The notes under the pieces are model-generated. The model did no database searches and was not told the DNA's origin. It saw only the letters and a program-made list of their open reading frames with translations. From Promethearchaeota archaeon (lineage in GTDB: Archaea; Asgardarchaeota; Lokiarchaeia; Sigyniarchaeales; SOKP01), in contig JAUWNA010000002.1 in NCBI GenBank assembly GCA_030612905.1, forward strand, positions 1 to 30,872: a DNA stretch of 30,872 bases, written 5' to 3'. Every line of letters starts with the position of its first letter. Position 1 is the first letter of the stretch. Position numbers and translations under genes: made by a program. Positions 23,696 through 30,872 of the stretch are shown piece by piece.

Positions 23696-23707
23696 TTTTT
23701 TTTTTTT
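23696..23707 (+). terminator. Poly-T terminator after the 145-residue membrane protein gene
   Basis: A run of 12 T begins 12 nt after the stop codon. Archaeal RNA polymerase terminates at such runs without needing a hairpin. Confidence 0.6.
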
Positions 23708-23855
23708 AATTAGATTAAATGCTCCGTTTTTTGCATGAGAATTTAAATTATTTTTTTAGCATTCAATTAAATAGAGAATTAAAGTTTTAGAAATGATGAC
23801 GCAATTTAAGTATGCAAATTTAATAACGTCTAATCTGAATTAATAGTAAAAAGAA

Positions 23856-26800
23856 TTAAATTTTTTCTTTTAATTTTAGACGTGGAGCAAGTCCTAAACT
23901 CATCATTTCTTGGAGTAGCAGTTTAAAAGCATAAGAACACACTACTTTTGATATTACCGTTCCTTCTCCACATACAGGACAATATCTCTTATCTCTGTTT
24001 CGATCGTAAACTGCTAAAAGCCCACATTTCTCACAAACTAAAATTACAGTTCTATCAGACTCATCAAGCAATCTTTCCTTTAATAACAAAGCAGACCCAT
24101 GACCCACTAAACAATCTCGTTCCATCTCACCGAATCTTAAACCTCCTTCTCTTGCTCTTCCTTCTGTTGGTTGTCTAGTTAGAATTTGAACTGGCCCCCT
24201 TGCTCTCGCGTGAAGTTTGTCTGCAACAAGATGATACAATTTTTGATAATAGATTGGGGCGCAATAAATTCCTGCCTCGTATTTTTCTCCTGTAATTCCG
24301 TTATACATTACCTCTCTTCCATTAAATTCAAATCCCGCTTCTACTAATTGATCTTGAAGTTTCGTGATGTCTTTCCATTCGAACGCTGTTGCATCACCTA
24401 ATTCTCCGGTTGTGCACGCAATTTTGCCACTAATTCCTTCAAAGAGCTGTCCTAAGGTCATTCTTGATGGCATGGCATGAGGGTTCACAATAATATCAGG
24501 AATTACGCCATTTGAAGTAAAAGGCATGTCCTCAGCCGGTTGGACTAACCCCAGTACCCCCTTCTGTCCATGTCGCGAAGAGAATTTATCTCCTAATTCA
24601 GGAATACGTAGGTCTCTCACTTTAATTTTAACTAATTTATTACCATCAACAGTTTCAGAAATAATTACAGTATCTACAATACCTTTTTCATTATGACGCA
24701 TATTTTTTGAAGTTTCTCTTCTATTTGGTTGCATCAATTCAAATTCTTCGTAAGATTTAATAAATCTTGGAGGAGATGTGCGTCCTATTAAAACATCGCC
24801 TCCCCCTACACTGGTCTCAGGTTCGATAATTCCATCTTCTTCGGATAATAATCGATAAGATTCAGCGGATTTGAAACCTCTAACTCCTCTTTCTGGTATT
24901 TCGAATTTATCCAATTCTCCTCCGGGATATTTCCTCTCTTCGGCATCGTAAGTTCTGAAGAAATGACTGCGTGCGAGACCGCGTTCTATTGAGGATTTAT
25001 TTATAATAATTGCATCTTCAATATTATAACCTTCAAAACTCATCATGCCAACTATGAAGTTTTGTCCCGCTGGTCGGCGATTAATTCCAATTATCTTCAT
25101 TGGGCTCGTTACAACTAATGGTTGTTGAGGATAATGAAGCGTATGACCACGCGTATCAAGTTTTAAATGCATATTTGCAGCAAATAGGCCTAATGCTTGT
25201 TTAACCATCCCCGCTTCGTATGTATTTCGTGGAGACTGATTATGTTCTGGAAATGGAATTATAGAAGCGCATATTCCTAAAATAGCGGCAGGAGAAATCT
25301 CTAAATGTGTATGTTCAGCCGTAATATCTTCTTCAAACATAGCAATATAAGCATTCTCTTCTTCTTCTGCGTCTAGATATTCAATAACGCCTTTCTCAAT
25401 TAAATCTGTCCATGCATACTTACCTTGTTTAATTTTCTCTATATCTTCTTTCGTAATGAGGATTTGTTTGTTCTTAATTATAAATAAAGGTCTAGTCGCT
25501 CTCCCTGCATCACAATTTATTTGAATCTCTTTAGAATCGATATAGTACCCAATATTCACATGTTGACCAATCTCGCCTTTACGTCTCTTCTCTCTAAGTT
25601 GATTTAAAAAGGGATTATGTTTTTGATGAATTCCAACTAATTTGCCGTTAAGAAATACATTTACTTTTTCCCCTTTTATTCTTTTTACTTCATTAATTGG
25701 AATTACTCCTAAATCTATTAATATATTTTCAATAATTCTCTCATCGGCACCAATAGAAATAATAGAAGCTAATCCAAGATTTTTAACCAAACCACAATTT
25801 GGTCCTTCTGGAGTTTCTGCTGGACAAATTTTACCCCATTGGGTGGGATGTAAATCTCTCGCTTCAAAATGCGGTTGACTTCTACTTAATGGCGAAATTA
25901 CTCTCCTTAAATGACTTAATGTTCCAACATGATTTGTTCTATTCAACAATTGACTAACGCCAGCTTTACCCCCAACCCAGTTGCCTGTTGCTAAAGCATG
26001 TCTTATTCTTTCAGTAATTACATCCGCTCTCACAGCAGTTTTGATATTAGGAGCTCTCCCTCGAACAGCGGTACGTTCAAGTTGGTATTTTATATCTTTT
26101 ACAAGGTTTAAAAACGCAACTCTAAATAAGGATGTAAATAATTCACCAGCTAATTTCAATCTTTTATTGGCATAATGATCTTTATCATCAGACTCTCGAA
26201 ATTTTAAGGCGAGTTCCATAACTTTTTGAGCCATTTGACCTAAATAATAAGCCTTTTTTATTCGATCCTCTTCCGCATTTCCAATATGAGGTAAAAGGTA
26301 TCTATCTAAAACTTGAAGCGCTCTTCTAATTCGGTAATCCTTTGTTTGCCCAATTGCGACTCTCTTTCCTATATAATCTAAAGCATTTTGTTGAGATTTT
26401 TCAGGATCTTTTAAAACTTGGATTTCCGAAGCGACATCTATAACTGGAATCAATTCTTTCTGAATATCATCATTTTCTGAAATGGCTTCAAAAATTTCTC
26501 TATCAGAGTGTAACCCTAAAGCACGCATTAAGATCGCAAGTGGAATTTTGCCTGGAACAGAAGGAAACGAGACTCTTAAATTTCCGTCTTTCTTTCTTTC
26601 GATAGTTACAGGTGCTCGAAAACCGCTTCTCGTAGAAAATACTTTTGCTTGATGTGTAGCACTTGAACTTCTACTTGCCTCTTCCGCTAAAATTCTATTG
26701 GGAGCTAAATCTTCTTGCGTTACTAGTACGCGTTCAGTTCCATTTATTATAAAATATCCACCGGGATCAAGGGGGTCTTCTCCTCGGTTAATTAACTCTT

Positions 26801-27227
26801 GTTCTGTTAAGTTTTCCAAAGGACAACGACAACTTTTTAGCATTATAGGTATTTTACCAATATATATATCAAGGATCTCTTCCGCTTCCTCCCTCTGAGT
26901 TCGTTCATCAATAGTTATGGGAGTCATTTCTAATATAATATCCGCAGCATAACTTAATTCTCGAATTCTAGCCTCAATAGGTGTGATTTCCATCGTGGCA
27001 CCATCAGCTTCCCTGACTTTAGGCACCCCCACCTTAATTTTCCCAAAACTTATTTTGAAGCCGGGAATATCAGGTACGACTTCATTCGATTCATCTACTA
27101 TATTTTGCATCTCATCTTCAACAAAAATATTATAAGAATCGAGATGTTGACGCACTAGACCCTTCTCATCAAATAAGCTTTTTAAAACGACCCATTTATC
27201 GTTATTAGATAATCTTTCAGCACTCAA
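23856..27227 (-). CDS. rpoB: DNA-directed RNA polymerase subunit B, undivided
   Basis: The second-largest RNA polymerase subunit as a single 1123-residue chain, not split into B' and B'' as in many methanogens and haloarchaea. Landmarks in order are the lobe region with GGYFIINGTERVLVTQEDL, fork-region RTNHVGTLSHLRRVISPL, PAETPEGPNCGLVKNL, EGYNIEDAIIINKSS, the active-centre DKFSSRHGQKG, GGLRFGEMERDCLVGHG, and a C-terminal zinc site CEKC...CPVC. The start codon is TTG at 27227; an in-frame stop lies five codons upstream, and no ATG is near. It follows rpoH by 45 nt. Archaeal rpoA genes usually follow rpoB, but here the next gene is on the opposite strand, so rpoA must be elsewhere. Confidence 0.96.
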   Translation of the reverse strand: MSAERLSNNDKWVVLKSLFDEKGLVRQHLDSYNIFVEDEMQNIVDESNEVVPDIPGFKISFGKIKVGVPKVREADGATMEITPIEARIRELSYAADIILEMTPITIDERTQREEAEEILDIYIGKIPIMLKSCRCPLENLTEQELINRGEDPLDPGGYFIINGTERVLVTQEDLAPNRILAEEASRSSSATHQAKVFSTRSGFRAPVTIERKKDGNLRVSFPSVPGKIPLAILMRALGLHSDREIFEAISENDDIQKELIPVIDVASEIQVLKDPEKSQQNALDYIGKRVAIGQTKDYRIRRALQVLDRYLLPHIGNAEEDRIKKAYYLGQMAQKVMELALKFRESDDKDHYANKRLKLAGELFTSLFRVAFLNLVKDIKYQLERTAVRGRAPNIKTAVRADVITERIRHALATGNWVGGKAGVSQLLNRTNHVGTLSHLRRVISPLSRSQPHFEARDLHPTQWGKICPAETPEGPNCGLVKNLGLASIISIGADERIIENILIDLGVIPINEVKRIKGEKVNVFLNGKLVGIHQKHNPFLNQLREKRRKGEIGQHVNIGYYIDSKEIQINCDAGRATRPLFIIKNKQILITKEDIEKIKQGKYAWTDLIEKGVIEYLDAEEEENAYIAMFEEDITAEHTHLEISPAAILGICASIIPFPEHNQSPRNTYEAGMVKQALGLFAANMHLKLDTRGHTLHYPQQPLVVTSPMKIIGINRRPAGQNFIVGMMSFEGYNIEDAIIINKSSIERGLARSHFFRTYDAEERKYPGGELDKFEIPERGVRGFKSAESYRLLSEEDGIIEPETSVGGGDVLIGRTSPPRFIKSYEEFELMQPNRRETSKNMRHNEKGIVDTVIISETVDGNKLVKIKVRDLRIPELGDKFSSRHGQKGVLGLVQPAEDMPFTSNGVIPDIIVNPHAMPSRMTLGQLFEGISGKIACTTGELGDATAFEWKDITKLQDQLVEAGFEFNGREVMYNGITGEKYEAGIYCAPIYYQKLYHLVADKLHARARGPVQILTRQPTEGRAREGGLRFGEMERDCLVGHGSALLLKERLLDESDRTVILVCEKCGLLAVYDRNRDKRYCPVCGEGTVISKVVCSYAFKLLLQEMMSLGLAPRLKLKEKI

Positions 27228-27272
27228 TTTTTGTCTAACCTACTTAATATTAATTTCAATAAAAGAGATTAA

Positions 27273-27530
27273 TTACACTTTTTCTTTTTTGACATAACGA
27301 TAATAATTTATGACTTTTACTGTTGTACGTGAATCTCGAACAATTTTAACAATATCACCTTCTTTAGCACCAATCGCAATTGCTACTGGATCTTTTTCAA
27401 ACATTTGAGGTAAATCAGAAATATGTATTTTATATTTTCCTAACAAATTTTGTGATTCTTCTTTTGTTAGAAGATAATGTTTGGGAACCAGATCATGAAG
27501 TAGAACATCTATCTTTCTTTTTTTAGTCAA
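27273..27530 (-). CDS. rpoH: DNA-directed RNA polymerase subunit H
   Basis: An 85-residue homologue of the C-terminal domain of eukaryotic Rpb5; it helps hold downstream DNA in the jaw of the polymerase. DVLLHDLVPKHYLL at the start, LPQMFEKDPVA in the middle and GDIVKIVRDSRT near the end are diagnostic. The start is TTG at 27530, preceded by an AGAGGA purine tract about nine bases away. It directly precedes rpoB (45 nt), the standard archaeal order, and a TATA-like stretch TTTTAAAAAATATAG in the 27531-27648 gap could give the pair its own promoter. Confidence 0.93.
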   Translation of the reverse strand: MTKKRKIDVLLHDLVPKHYLLTKEESQNLLGKYKIHISDLPQMFEKDPVAIAIGAKEGDIVKIVRDSRTTVKVINYYRYVKKEKV

Positions 27531-27648
27531 AAAAAATCCTCTTTCCTTACTATATTTTTTAAAAGAATATTCGATTTGTAAAAAAATTTTCCATTTTTCC
27601 TAAATAATTTTCTTGAATTTTATTTATAATAAAATTAAAATTATTACT

Positions 27649-28287
27649 CTAGTCTAATAAAGTTAGGTCAAAAACCCAGTATCCAGATCTCTTACAAATT
27701 ATGTTAATATCGAATATATTTGAAAAATTGATATTTATGTATTTCAATACATAATCTGCGCCCATTTTTTTTTTTATCACGAATTGAAATAGTCCTTTTG
27801 GCTTTAAAAAATAAGGAATCTCTTCACATAACTTGAGAAATTCTCTTCTACCATTGCGTAAAGGTGGATTCATATAAATTCCATCAAACTTTATGTTTTT
27901 ATTTTCAATAGGTTTAAAATAGTTCCCTGATAAAGTAATAACTTTATTTGTCCTATCCAATAAATTATATTTTATGTTTTCCCTAGTGCACCAGATTGCT
28001 CTTCTATTTATATCAATTAGATAAACTGTGCTTTGATGTGATTTGTATGCTAACACAATTCCAATCGCACCATACCCGCACCCTAGATCGAGTAAAACGC
28101 TCTGTTTTTTTGGGATGGTCATGTGCTCAATAAAAACTTTAGTTCCTAAATCTAATTTTTTAAATGAAAAAACTCCCGTGATAGTTTTAAAAATAAATAA
28201 ATGCTGCTTTAAACTCTCTGGAACGGAATAAACTTTAATTTTTACATCTGGGTATTGAGTAGAATAATGTTGGTTCTTTTGCTTCAT
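27649..28287 (-). CDS. RsmC/MJ0882-like class I methyltransferase
   Basis: A SAM-dependent methyltransferase of about 212 residues. DLGCGYGAIG is the SAM-binding motif I, VYLIDINRRAI is motif II, and YMNPPLRNG is the NPP catalytic signature of N-methylation of bases. The overall size and the YSVPESL... lead match the RsmC-like family of archaeal MJ0882 type, so an rRNA guanine or other RNA base is the expected target. The frame extends to GTG at 28326, which would overlap cbf5 by 25 nt; the ATG at 28287 gives a clean 14-nt gap and is preferred. It sits between the pseudouridine synthase and rpoH genes, consistent with RNA modification. Confidence 0.85.
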   Translation of the reverse strand: MKQKNQHYSTQYPDVKIKVYSVPESLKQHLFIFKTITGVFSFKKLDLGTKVFIEHMTIPKKQSVLLDLGCGYGAIGIVLAYKSHQSTVYLIDINRRAIWCTRENIKYNLLDRTNKVITLSGNYFKPIENKNIKFDGIYMNPPLRNGRREFLKLCEEIPYFLKPKGLFQFVIKKKMGADYVLKYININFSNIFDINIICKRSGYWVFDLTLLD

Positions 28288-28301
28288 ATTTTTATATTTT
28301 C

Positions 28302-29312
28302 TTACTTTTTGTTTATTTCGTTCCACCGAGGATAAATGCCTCGTTCCATAAATATTTTATTGGTTCTAGCCACAATTCCAGATTTTGCTTTGTAAATCTT
28401 CATTGCATTCATTTTAGCAGTACCAAAACCAATTAATTCTTTTTTAAGCGTCATGTAAACTATTTGCATGTTATTATTGATTCGTGCATCTACATAACAC
28501 GTTCCAGCAGAAGCTAAATCCGCACCATGACATAAAGCATCAACAGCAGTATCTCTCACATATATTTTTGGCAAATGTGATACCATTTTTTCCATAGGAG
28601 TAATTATTTTCCTCAAATAATAGTCATCACCTTCTTCACGGTATATAGAATATGCATCTTTTAGATTGTGAAGATTTACATGGCTTTTATCTTCTATAAA
28701 ATTCCCTACTCTAGTTCTCCTTAATTCTAACATATGTGCTCCTGAACATAAAGCTTCTCCTATATCAAAACATAATTTTCGGATGTAAGTACCTGCTTCG
28801 CATCCGACCTTAAACAATACATGATTTTTATTTACATCAAGCACTTTGGCATAATATATCTCTCTTATTCTCAATTTTCGAACTACTGATGATTTTATAG
28901 GAGGCATTTGGTAAATTTTACCCGTGAAAATTTTAAATACTTTTTCAATTTTTTTTTGTTTTTCAGGTGTGTGCAAATACATAACTCCTACATATTCTTT
29001 ACCTGCATGCAATAATGCCGACAAAACTCTTGTAGCTTTACCAAGCGCACAAGGTAATATTCCAGTAACCTTTGGATCTAAAGTCCCTCCATGTCCTGCG
29101 TTATCAATTCCTAAAATCTTGCGGGCCCAAGAGACTACTTCATGGCTAGTTGGGCCACTGGGTTTATTCAAATTTATAACACCATATTTTAAGAGGGCTT
29201 CTATGTCTCTTTTGTCCGGTTCACAGCCAAACTCTTCGTTAGTTGTGTCTTGAGACTTAATTATTAATTGTTCGGGTTCATCAGATGGTAATTTAAATTC
29301 TATATCAACCAT
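28302..29312 (-). CDS. cbf5: tRNA/rRNA pseudouridine synthase Cbf5 (archaeal TruB)
   Basis: The archaeal dyskerin homologue, catalytic subunit of box H/ACA ribonucleoproteins and also able to modify tRNA U55. The TruB fold has GVINLNKPSGPTSHEV, then the catalytic Asp79 in GGTLDPKVTG, GCEAGTYIRKL, and MLELRRTRVG. A C-terminal PUA domain (residues about 250-330) begins near LPKIYVRDTAVDAL and reads LICHGA-like as ALCHGADLASAG. The 336-residue length is normal. It leads the run to the methyltransferase, rpoH and rpoB. ATG at 29312. Partner proteins (Nop10, Gar1, L7Ae) are not in the window. Confidence 0.95.
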   Translation of the reverse strand: MVDIEFKLPSDEPEQLIIKSQDTTNEEFGCEPDKRDIEALLKYGVINLNKPSGPTSHEVVSWARKILGIDNAGHGGTLDPKVTGILPCALGKATRVLSALLHAGKEYVGVMYLHTPEKQKKIEKVFKIFTGKIYQMPPIKSSVVRKLRIREIYYAKVLDVNKNHVLFKVGCEAGTYIRKLCFDIGEALCSGAHMLELRRTRVGNFIEDKSHVNLHNLKDAYSIYREEGDDYYLRKIITPMEKMVSHLPKIYVRDTAVDALCHGADLASAGTCYVDARINNNMQIVYMTLKKELIGFGTAKMNAMKIYKAKSGIVARTNKIFMERGIYPRWNEINKK

Positions 29313-29444
29313 TTTTTTAGCTATAAGAGAACTTATTCGTTTTAACGATCTATCTTAATATTTACCTTTAATGCATACTCGATTAATTATTTCATGCAAA
29401 ATTTTTCTTTTAAAATAATTTTTAACTTGGTCTTTACAAAGAAT

Positions 29445-29450
29445 AAAAAA
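29445..29450 (-). terminator. Short poly-T terminator of tRNA-Lys
   Basis: Six T on the minus strand begin four nucleotides beyond the mature 3' end of the tRNA-Lys gene, a typical archaeal tRNA terminator. Confidence 0.45.
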
Positions 29451-29454
29451 TTAG

Positions 29455-29558
29455 CGGGCCATGTGGGAATTTCGTACCCGATCTTTTCGAACGAGCATAT
29501 CGAACCCACGACCTTCAGGTTAAAAGCCTGCTGCGCTACCTGCCTGCGCTAATGGCCC
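29455..29558 (-). tRNA. tRNA-Lys(UUU) with a 30-nt intron in the T-loop
   Basis: On the minus strand the acceptor GGGCCAT pairs with ATGGCCC, with G as discriminator and no encoded CCA. The D-stem is GCGC/GCGC. The anticodon loop CTTTTAA carries anticodon TTT (29522-29524), so it reads lysine codons; the stem closes four pairs with a G27-A43 mismatch. The T-stem GTGGG/CCCAC encloses 37 nt instead of 7. An archaeal bulge-helix-bulge fits: TTCG/CGAA four-pair helix with three-base bulges ATA and ATT. Cutting each bulge after its second base leaves a standard T-loop TTCGATT, with the intron between positions 59 and 60. The mature tRNA has 74 nt. Confidence 0.9.
29469..29498 (-). other. Intron of tRNA-Lys, T-loop position 59/60
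   Basis: Thirty nucleotides between T59 (29499) and T60 (29468). An inner six-pair stem TGCTCG/CGGGTA (two G-U pairs) closes an 11-nt loop. The central TTCG/CGAA helix and two three-base bulges make a textbook bulge-helix-bulge for the archaeal splicing endonuclease. Confidence 0.85.
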
Positions 29559-29710
29559 TGTACTATTATACTAATAAGATCAAATGTTTTAATTCTTGTT
29601 AAAAAGTTAATATTAAAGTAAAATTGTAATGGATAAAATCTATAATAATTTATAACTTTTTCTGTAGTCGTTTCTGTTCTATATTCCTTGAATGTTTTCA
29701 TTAAGGTAAA

Positions 29711-30727
29711 TTATTTAAAATGTTCATAACCTTGACTCTTTAATTCAATTCTTTTACCTTCTTTTAAAAAATAGATTTTCTCCTCAGAAATTACCTTTCC
29801 TATTTTAAACAATTTTCCACCCTTCGAATTGATAACTTTTTGAGCCTTTTTAAGATTTTTTGGGTTGATCGTAAACAAATGAATAAATTCTTCTCCTCCA
29901 TTAAAGACTAAATTTTCTAACGAGATATTGTATTCTTTTGAATATTTTGTTGAATCTTGATGAATTAAATTTTCATTAAATTCAATTTCAAACCCCATTT
30001 TAGGATTTGACAAAAGCAAATCTTTTAAAGATTTAGATAACCCATCAGAAGAATCAATACTCGCCGTTGCTAGTTGATTATCTGCTAAAATAATACCTTC
30101 ATTTCCTATATCGTTTGGTTCTAATACACTTTTGATAGCTCTACTATATTTAGGAAAATCCTCTATTTTCTCTTTTCTATTTAAAATTATGTCAAATCCT
30201 ACACCAGTTAAGCCGAATCTATTGTTTATCAAAACTAAATCGTCTGGTTTTAAGCCTTTTCGATAAATTATTTTTTTTGGATCTTTAAAACCAAATACAG
30301 TCGGATTTATAATTATTTCTTTAGATTTATTAATATCTCCTCCCAAATAATTAATATTCCACAATTTTGCATAATCGATAATTCCTTCAATCAAATATTT
30401 AAAATCTATAACTTTTAAATTTTCAGGAAGTCCTAGAGAAATAATGACACCTTGGGGTTTTACGCCCTTAACAACAAGATCACTTATATTCATAAGAACA
30501 GATTTTCGTCCCATCTGATAAAAGGACATTTGTTCTGGAGCATCTGTTGCAGCATTGAACATGTCTGAGTTAAGAACGATATCTTTTAGGATATCTTCCT
30601 CTATAATTTTAAAAAAAAAAGAATCGTCTCTAATTAATTTACTTCCAGTTTTTTCAAAAATTAATTCTTCAATAATTTTTATTAATGTTATTTCTCCTAT
30701 TGAACTAATATAATCGTTGTTATTCAT
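29711..30727 (-). CDS. thiL: Thiamine-monophosphate kinase-like protein (ThiL family)
   Basis: A 338-residue member of the PurM/ThiL ATP-dependent superfamily, most like ThiL, which phosphorylates thiamine monophosphate to the diphosphate cofactor. Features are an N-terminal GEITLIKII and LIRDDSFFF, the NSDMFNAATDAP loop, MNISDLVVKGVKPQGVIISLGLP (the metal-binding Asp and the family's typical core), NYLGGDINKS, and ATASIDSSDGLSKSL with its Asp-Gly loop. Length is normal for ThiL. Superfamily certain; the exact substrate less so. ATG at 30727, divergent from tRNA-Thr, with a TATA-like ATTATAAAATT a few bases upstream that would give a leaderless transcript. No other thiamine gene is nearby. 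Confidence 0.82.
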   Translation of the reverse strand: MNNNDYISSIGEITLIKIIEELIFEKTGSKLIRDDSFFFKIIEEDILKDIVLNSDMFNAATDAPEQMSFYQMGRKSVLMNISDLVVKGVKPQGVIISLGLPENLKVIDFKYLIEGIIDYAKLWNINYLGGDINKSKEIIINPTVFGFKDPKKIIYRKGLKPDDLVLINNRFGLTGVGFDIILNRKEKIEDFPKYSRAIKSVLEPNDIGNEGIILADNQLATASIDSSDGLSKSLKDLLLSNPKMGFEIEFNENLIHQDSTKYSKEYNISLENLVFNGGEEFIHLFTINPKNLKKAQKVINSKGGKLFKIGKVISEEKIYFLKEGKRIELKSQGYEHFK

Positions 30728-30753
30728 TGGTAAAATTTTATAATTTTCTAATA

Positions 30754-30764
30754 TTTATATTTAA
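30754..30764 (+). promoter_or_regulatory. TATA box of tRNA-Thr
   Basis: TTTATATTTAA ends 15 nt before the first base of the tRNA-Thr gene, close to the spacing of archaeal tRNA promoters. Confidence 0.4.
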
Positions 30765-30779
30765 TATATTAAATATTTC

Positions 30780-30872
30780 GCCTTTGTGGCTTAGTCGTAG
30801 AGCGACTGATTCGTAAAATCAACTAATCAATTGGTTCGAATCATCAGTAGGCCGGGGGTTCAACTCCCCCCA
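30780..30872 (+). tRNA. tRNA-Thr(CGU), partial at window end, with a 27-nt canonical intron
   Basis: The acceptor 5' strand is GCCTTTG, with only the first two bases (CA) of its 3' strand inside the window. The D-stem is GCTT/GAGC with a seven-base loop AGTCGTA, which lacks one of the usual adjacent G18-G19 pair. The anticodon stem ACTGA/TCAGT is split by an intron. The loop TTCGTA plus A gives anticodon CGT (30812-30814), reading threonine ACG codons. The T-arm is GGGGG TTCAACT CCCCC. Removing 30816-30842 yields a standard seven-base anticodon loop. The last five acceptor bases are expected just beyond the window. Confidence 0.88.
30816..30842 (+). other. Intron of tRNA-Thr, position 37/38
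   Basis: Twenty-seven nucleotides. A textbook bulge-helix-bulge is formed by TTCG/CGAA flanked by three-base bulges TAA (30814-30816) and TCA (30841-30843), plus an inner stem AATCAA/TTGGTT with an eight-base loop. Cuts after the second base of each bulge define the intron. Confidence 0.85.

Noticed and set aside
23793..23838. Possible C/D box guide RNA: ATGATGA at 23793-23799 and CTGA at 23835-23838.
   Set aside because: No internal D' or C' box and no terminal stem; the spacing is right, but the match is too short in AT-rich DNA to support a call.
28288..28326. GTG start of the methyltransferase overlapping cbf5.
   Set aside because: The extra residues are a Lys/Asn-rich shadow of the cbf5 end; the ATG at 28287 gives a normal family N-terminus.
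1..30872. CRISPR arrays, insertion sequences, integrase or phage genes.
   Set aside because: No regularly spaced direct repeats, transposase motifs or terminal inverted repeats were seen anywhere in the window.

Overview
The window is about 31 kb of AT-rich archaeal chromosome. It most likely comes from an Asgard (Promethearchaeota) lineage of the Lokiarchaeia type. Three things point there. Archaeal information-processing genes are present (one-piece RNA polymerase B, RpoH, TFE, MBF1, PAN, NAC, Cbf5). Three different Ras/Rab/Arf-like small GTPases lie within about 7 kb of each other. Both tRNA genes carry archaeal bulge-helix-bulge introns. Class III NrdD and an ADP-forming acyl-CoA synthetase subunit suggest an anaerobe that recovers ATP from acyl-CoA. 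Species-level placement cannot be read from this window.

Left part (1-6.7 kb): two small unknown proteins, one built from a duplicated 'PYD-LCW--E' motif; the alpha-type subunit of an ADP-forming acyl-CoA synthetase behind a perfect 15-bp inverted repeat; two multi-pass membrane proteins; a YfcE-like phosphoesterase; a compact Ras/Rab-like GTPase; and a DUF401 membrane protein.

Middle (6.7-17.6 kb): branched-chain aminotransferase, an Arf/Rag-like GTPase with an extra C-terminal alpha/beta domain, ketopantoate hydroxymethyltransferase (PanB), and a Rab-like GTPase fused to a Pro/Glu-repeat linker, a Lys/Glu helix and a zinc ribbon. Convergent to that is a protein with a zinc ribbon at each end. 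Then come an MfnA-type decarboxylase (with PanB, a plausible source of beta-alanine for CoA), a MazG-like pyrophosphohydrolase, class III ribonucleotide reductase and a cupin.

Right part (17.6-30.9 kb): on the minus strand PAN, a PUA protein, NAC-alpha and a small membrane protein form a protein-quality cluster. MBF1 (+) and TFE (-) converge. An unknown protein precedes TFE, and two small membrane proteins lie on the plus strand. The minus-strand run Cbf5, RsmC-like methyltransferase, RpoH, RpoB joins RNA modification to transcription; rpoA does not follow rpoB. Two tRNA genes flank a ThiL-like kinase: tRNA-Lys(UUU) with an intron inside the T-loop, and tRNA-Thr(CGU), cut by the window end, with a canonical 37/38 intron. 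Intergenic regions are short; I see no CRISPR array, insertion sequence or rRNA gene.
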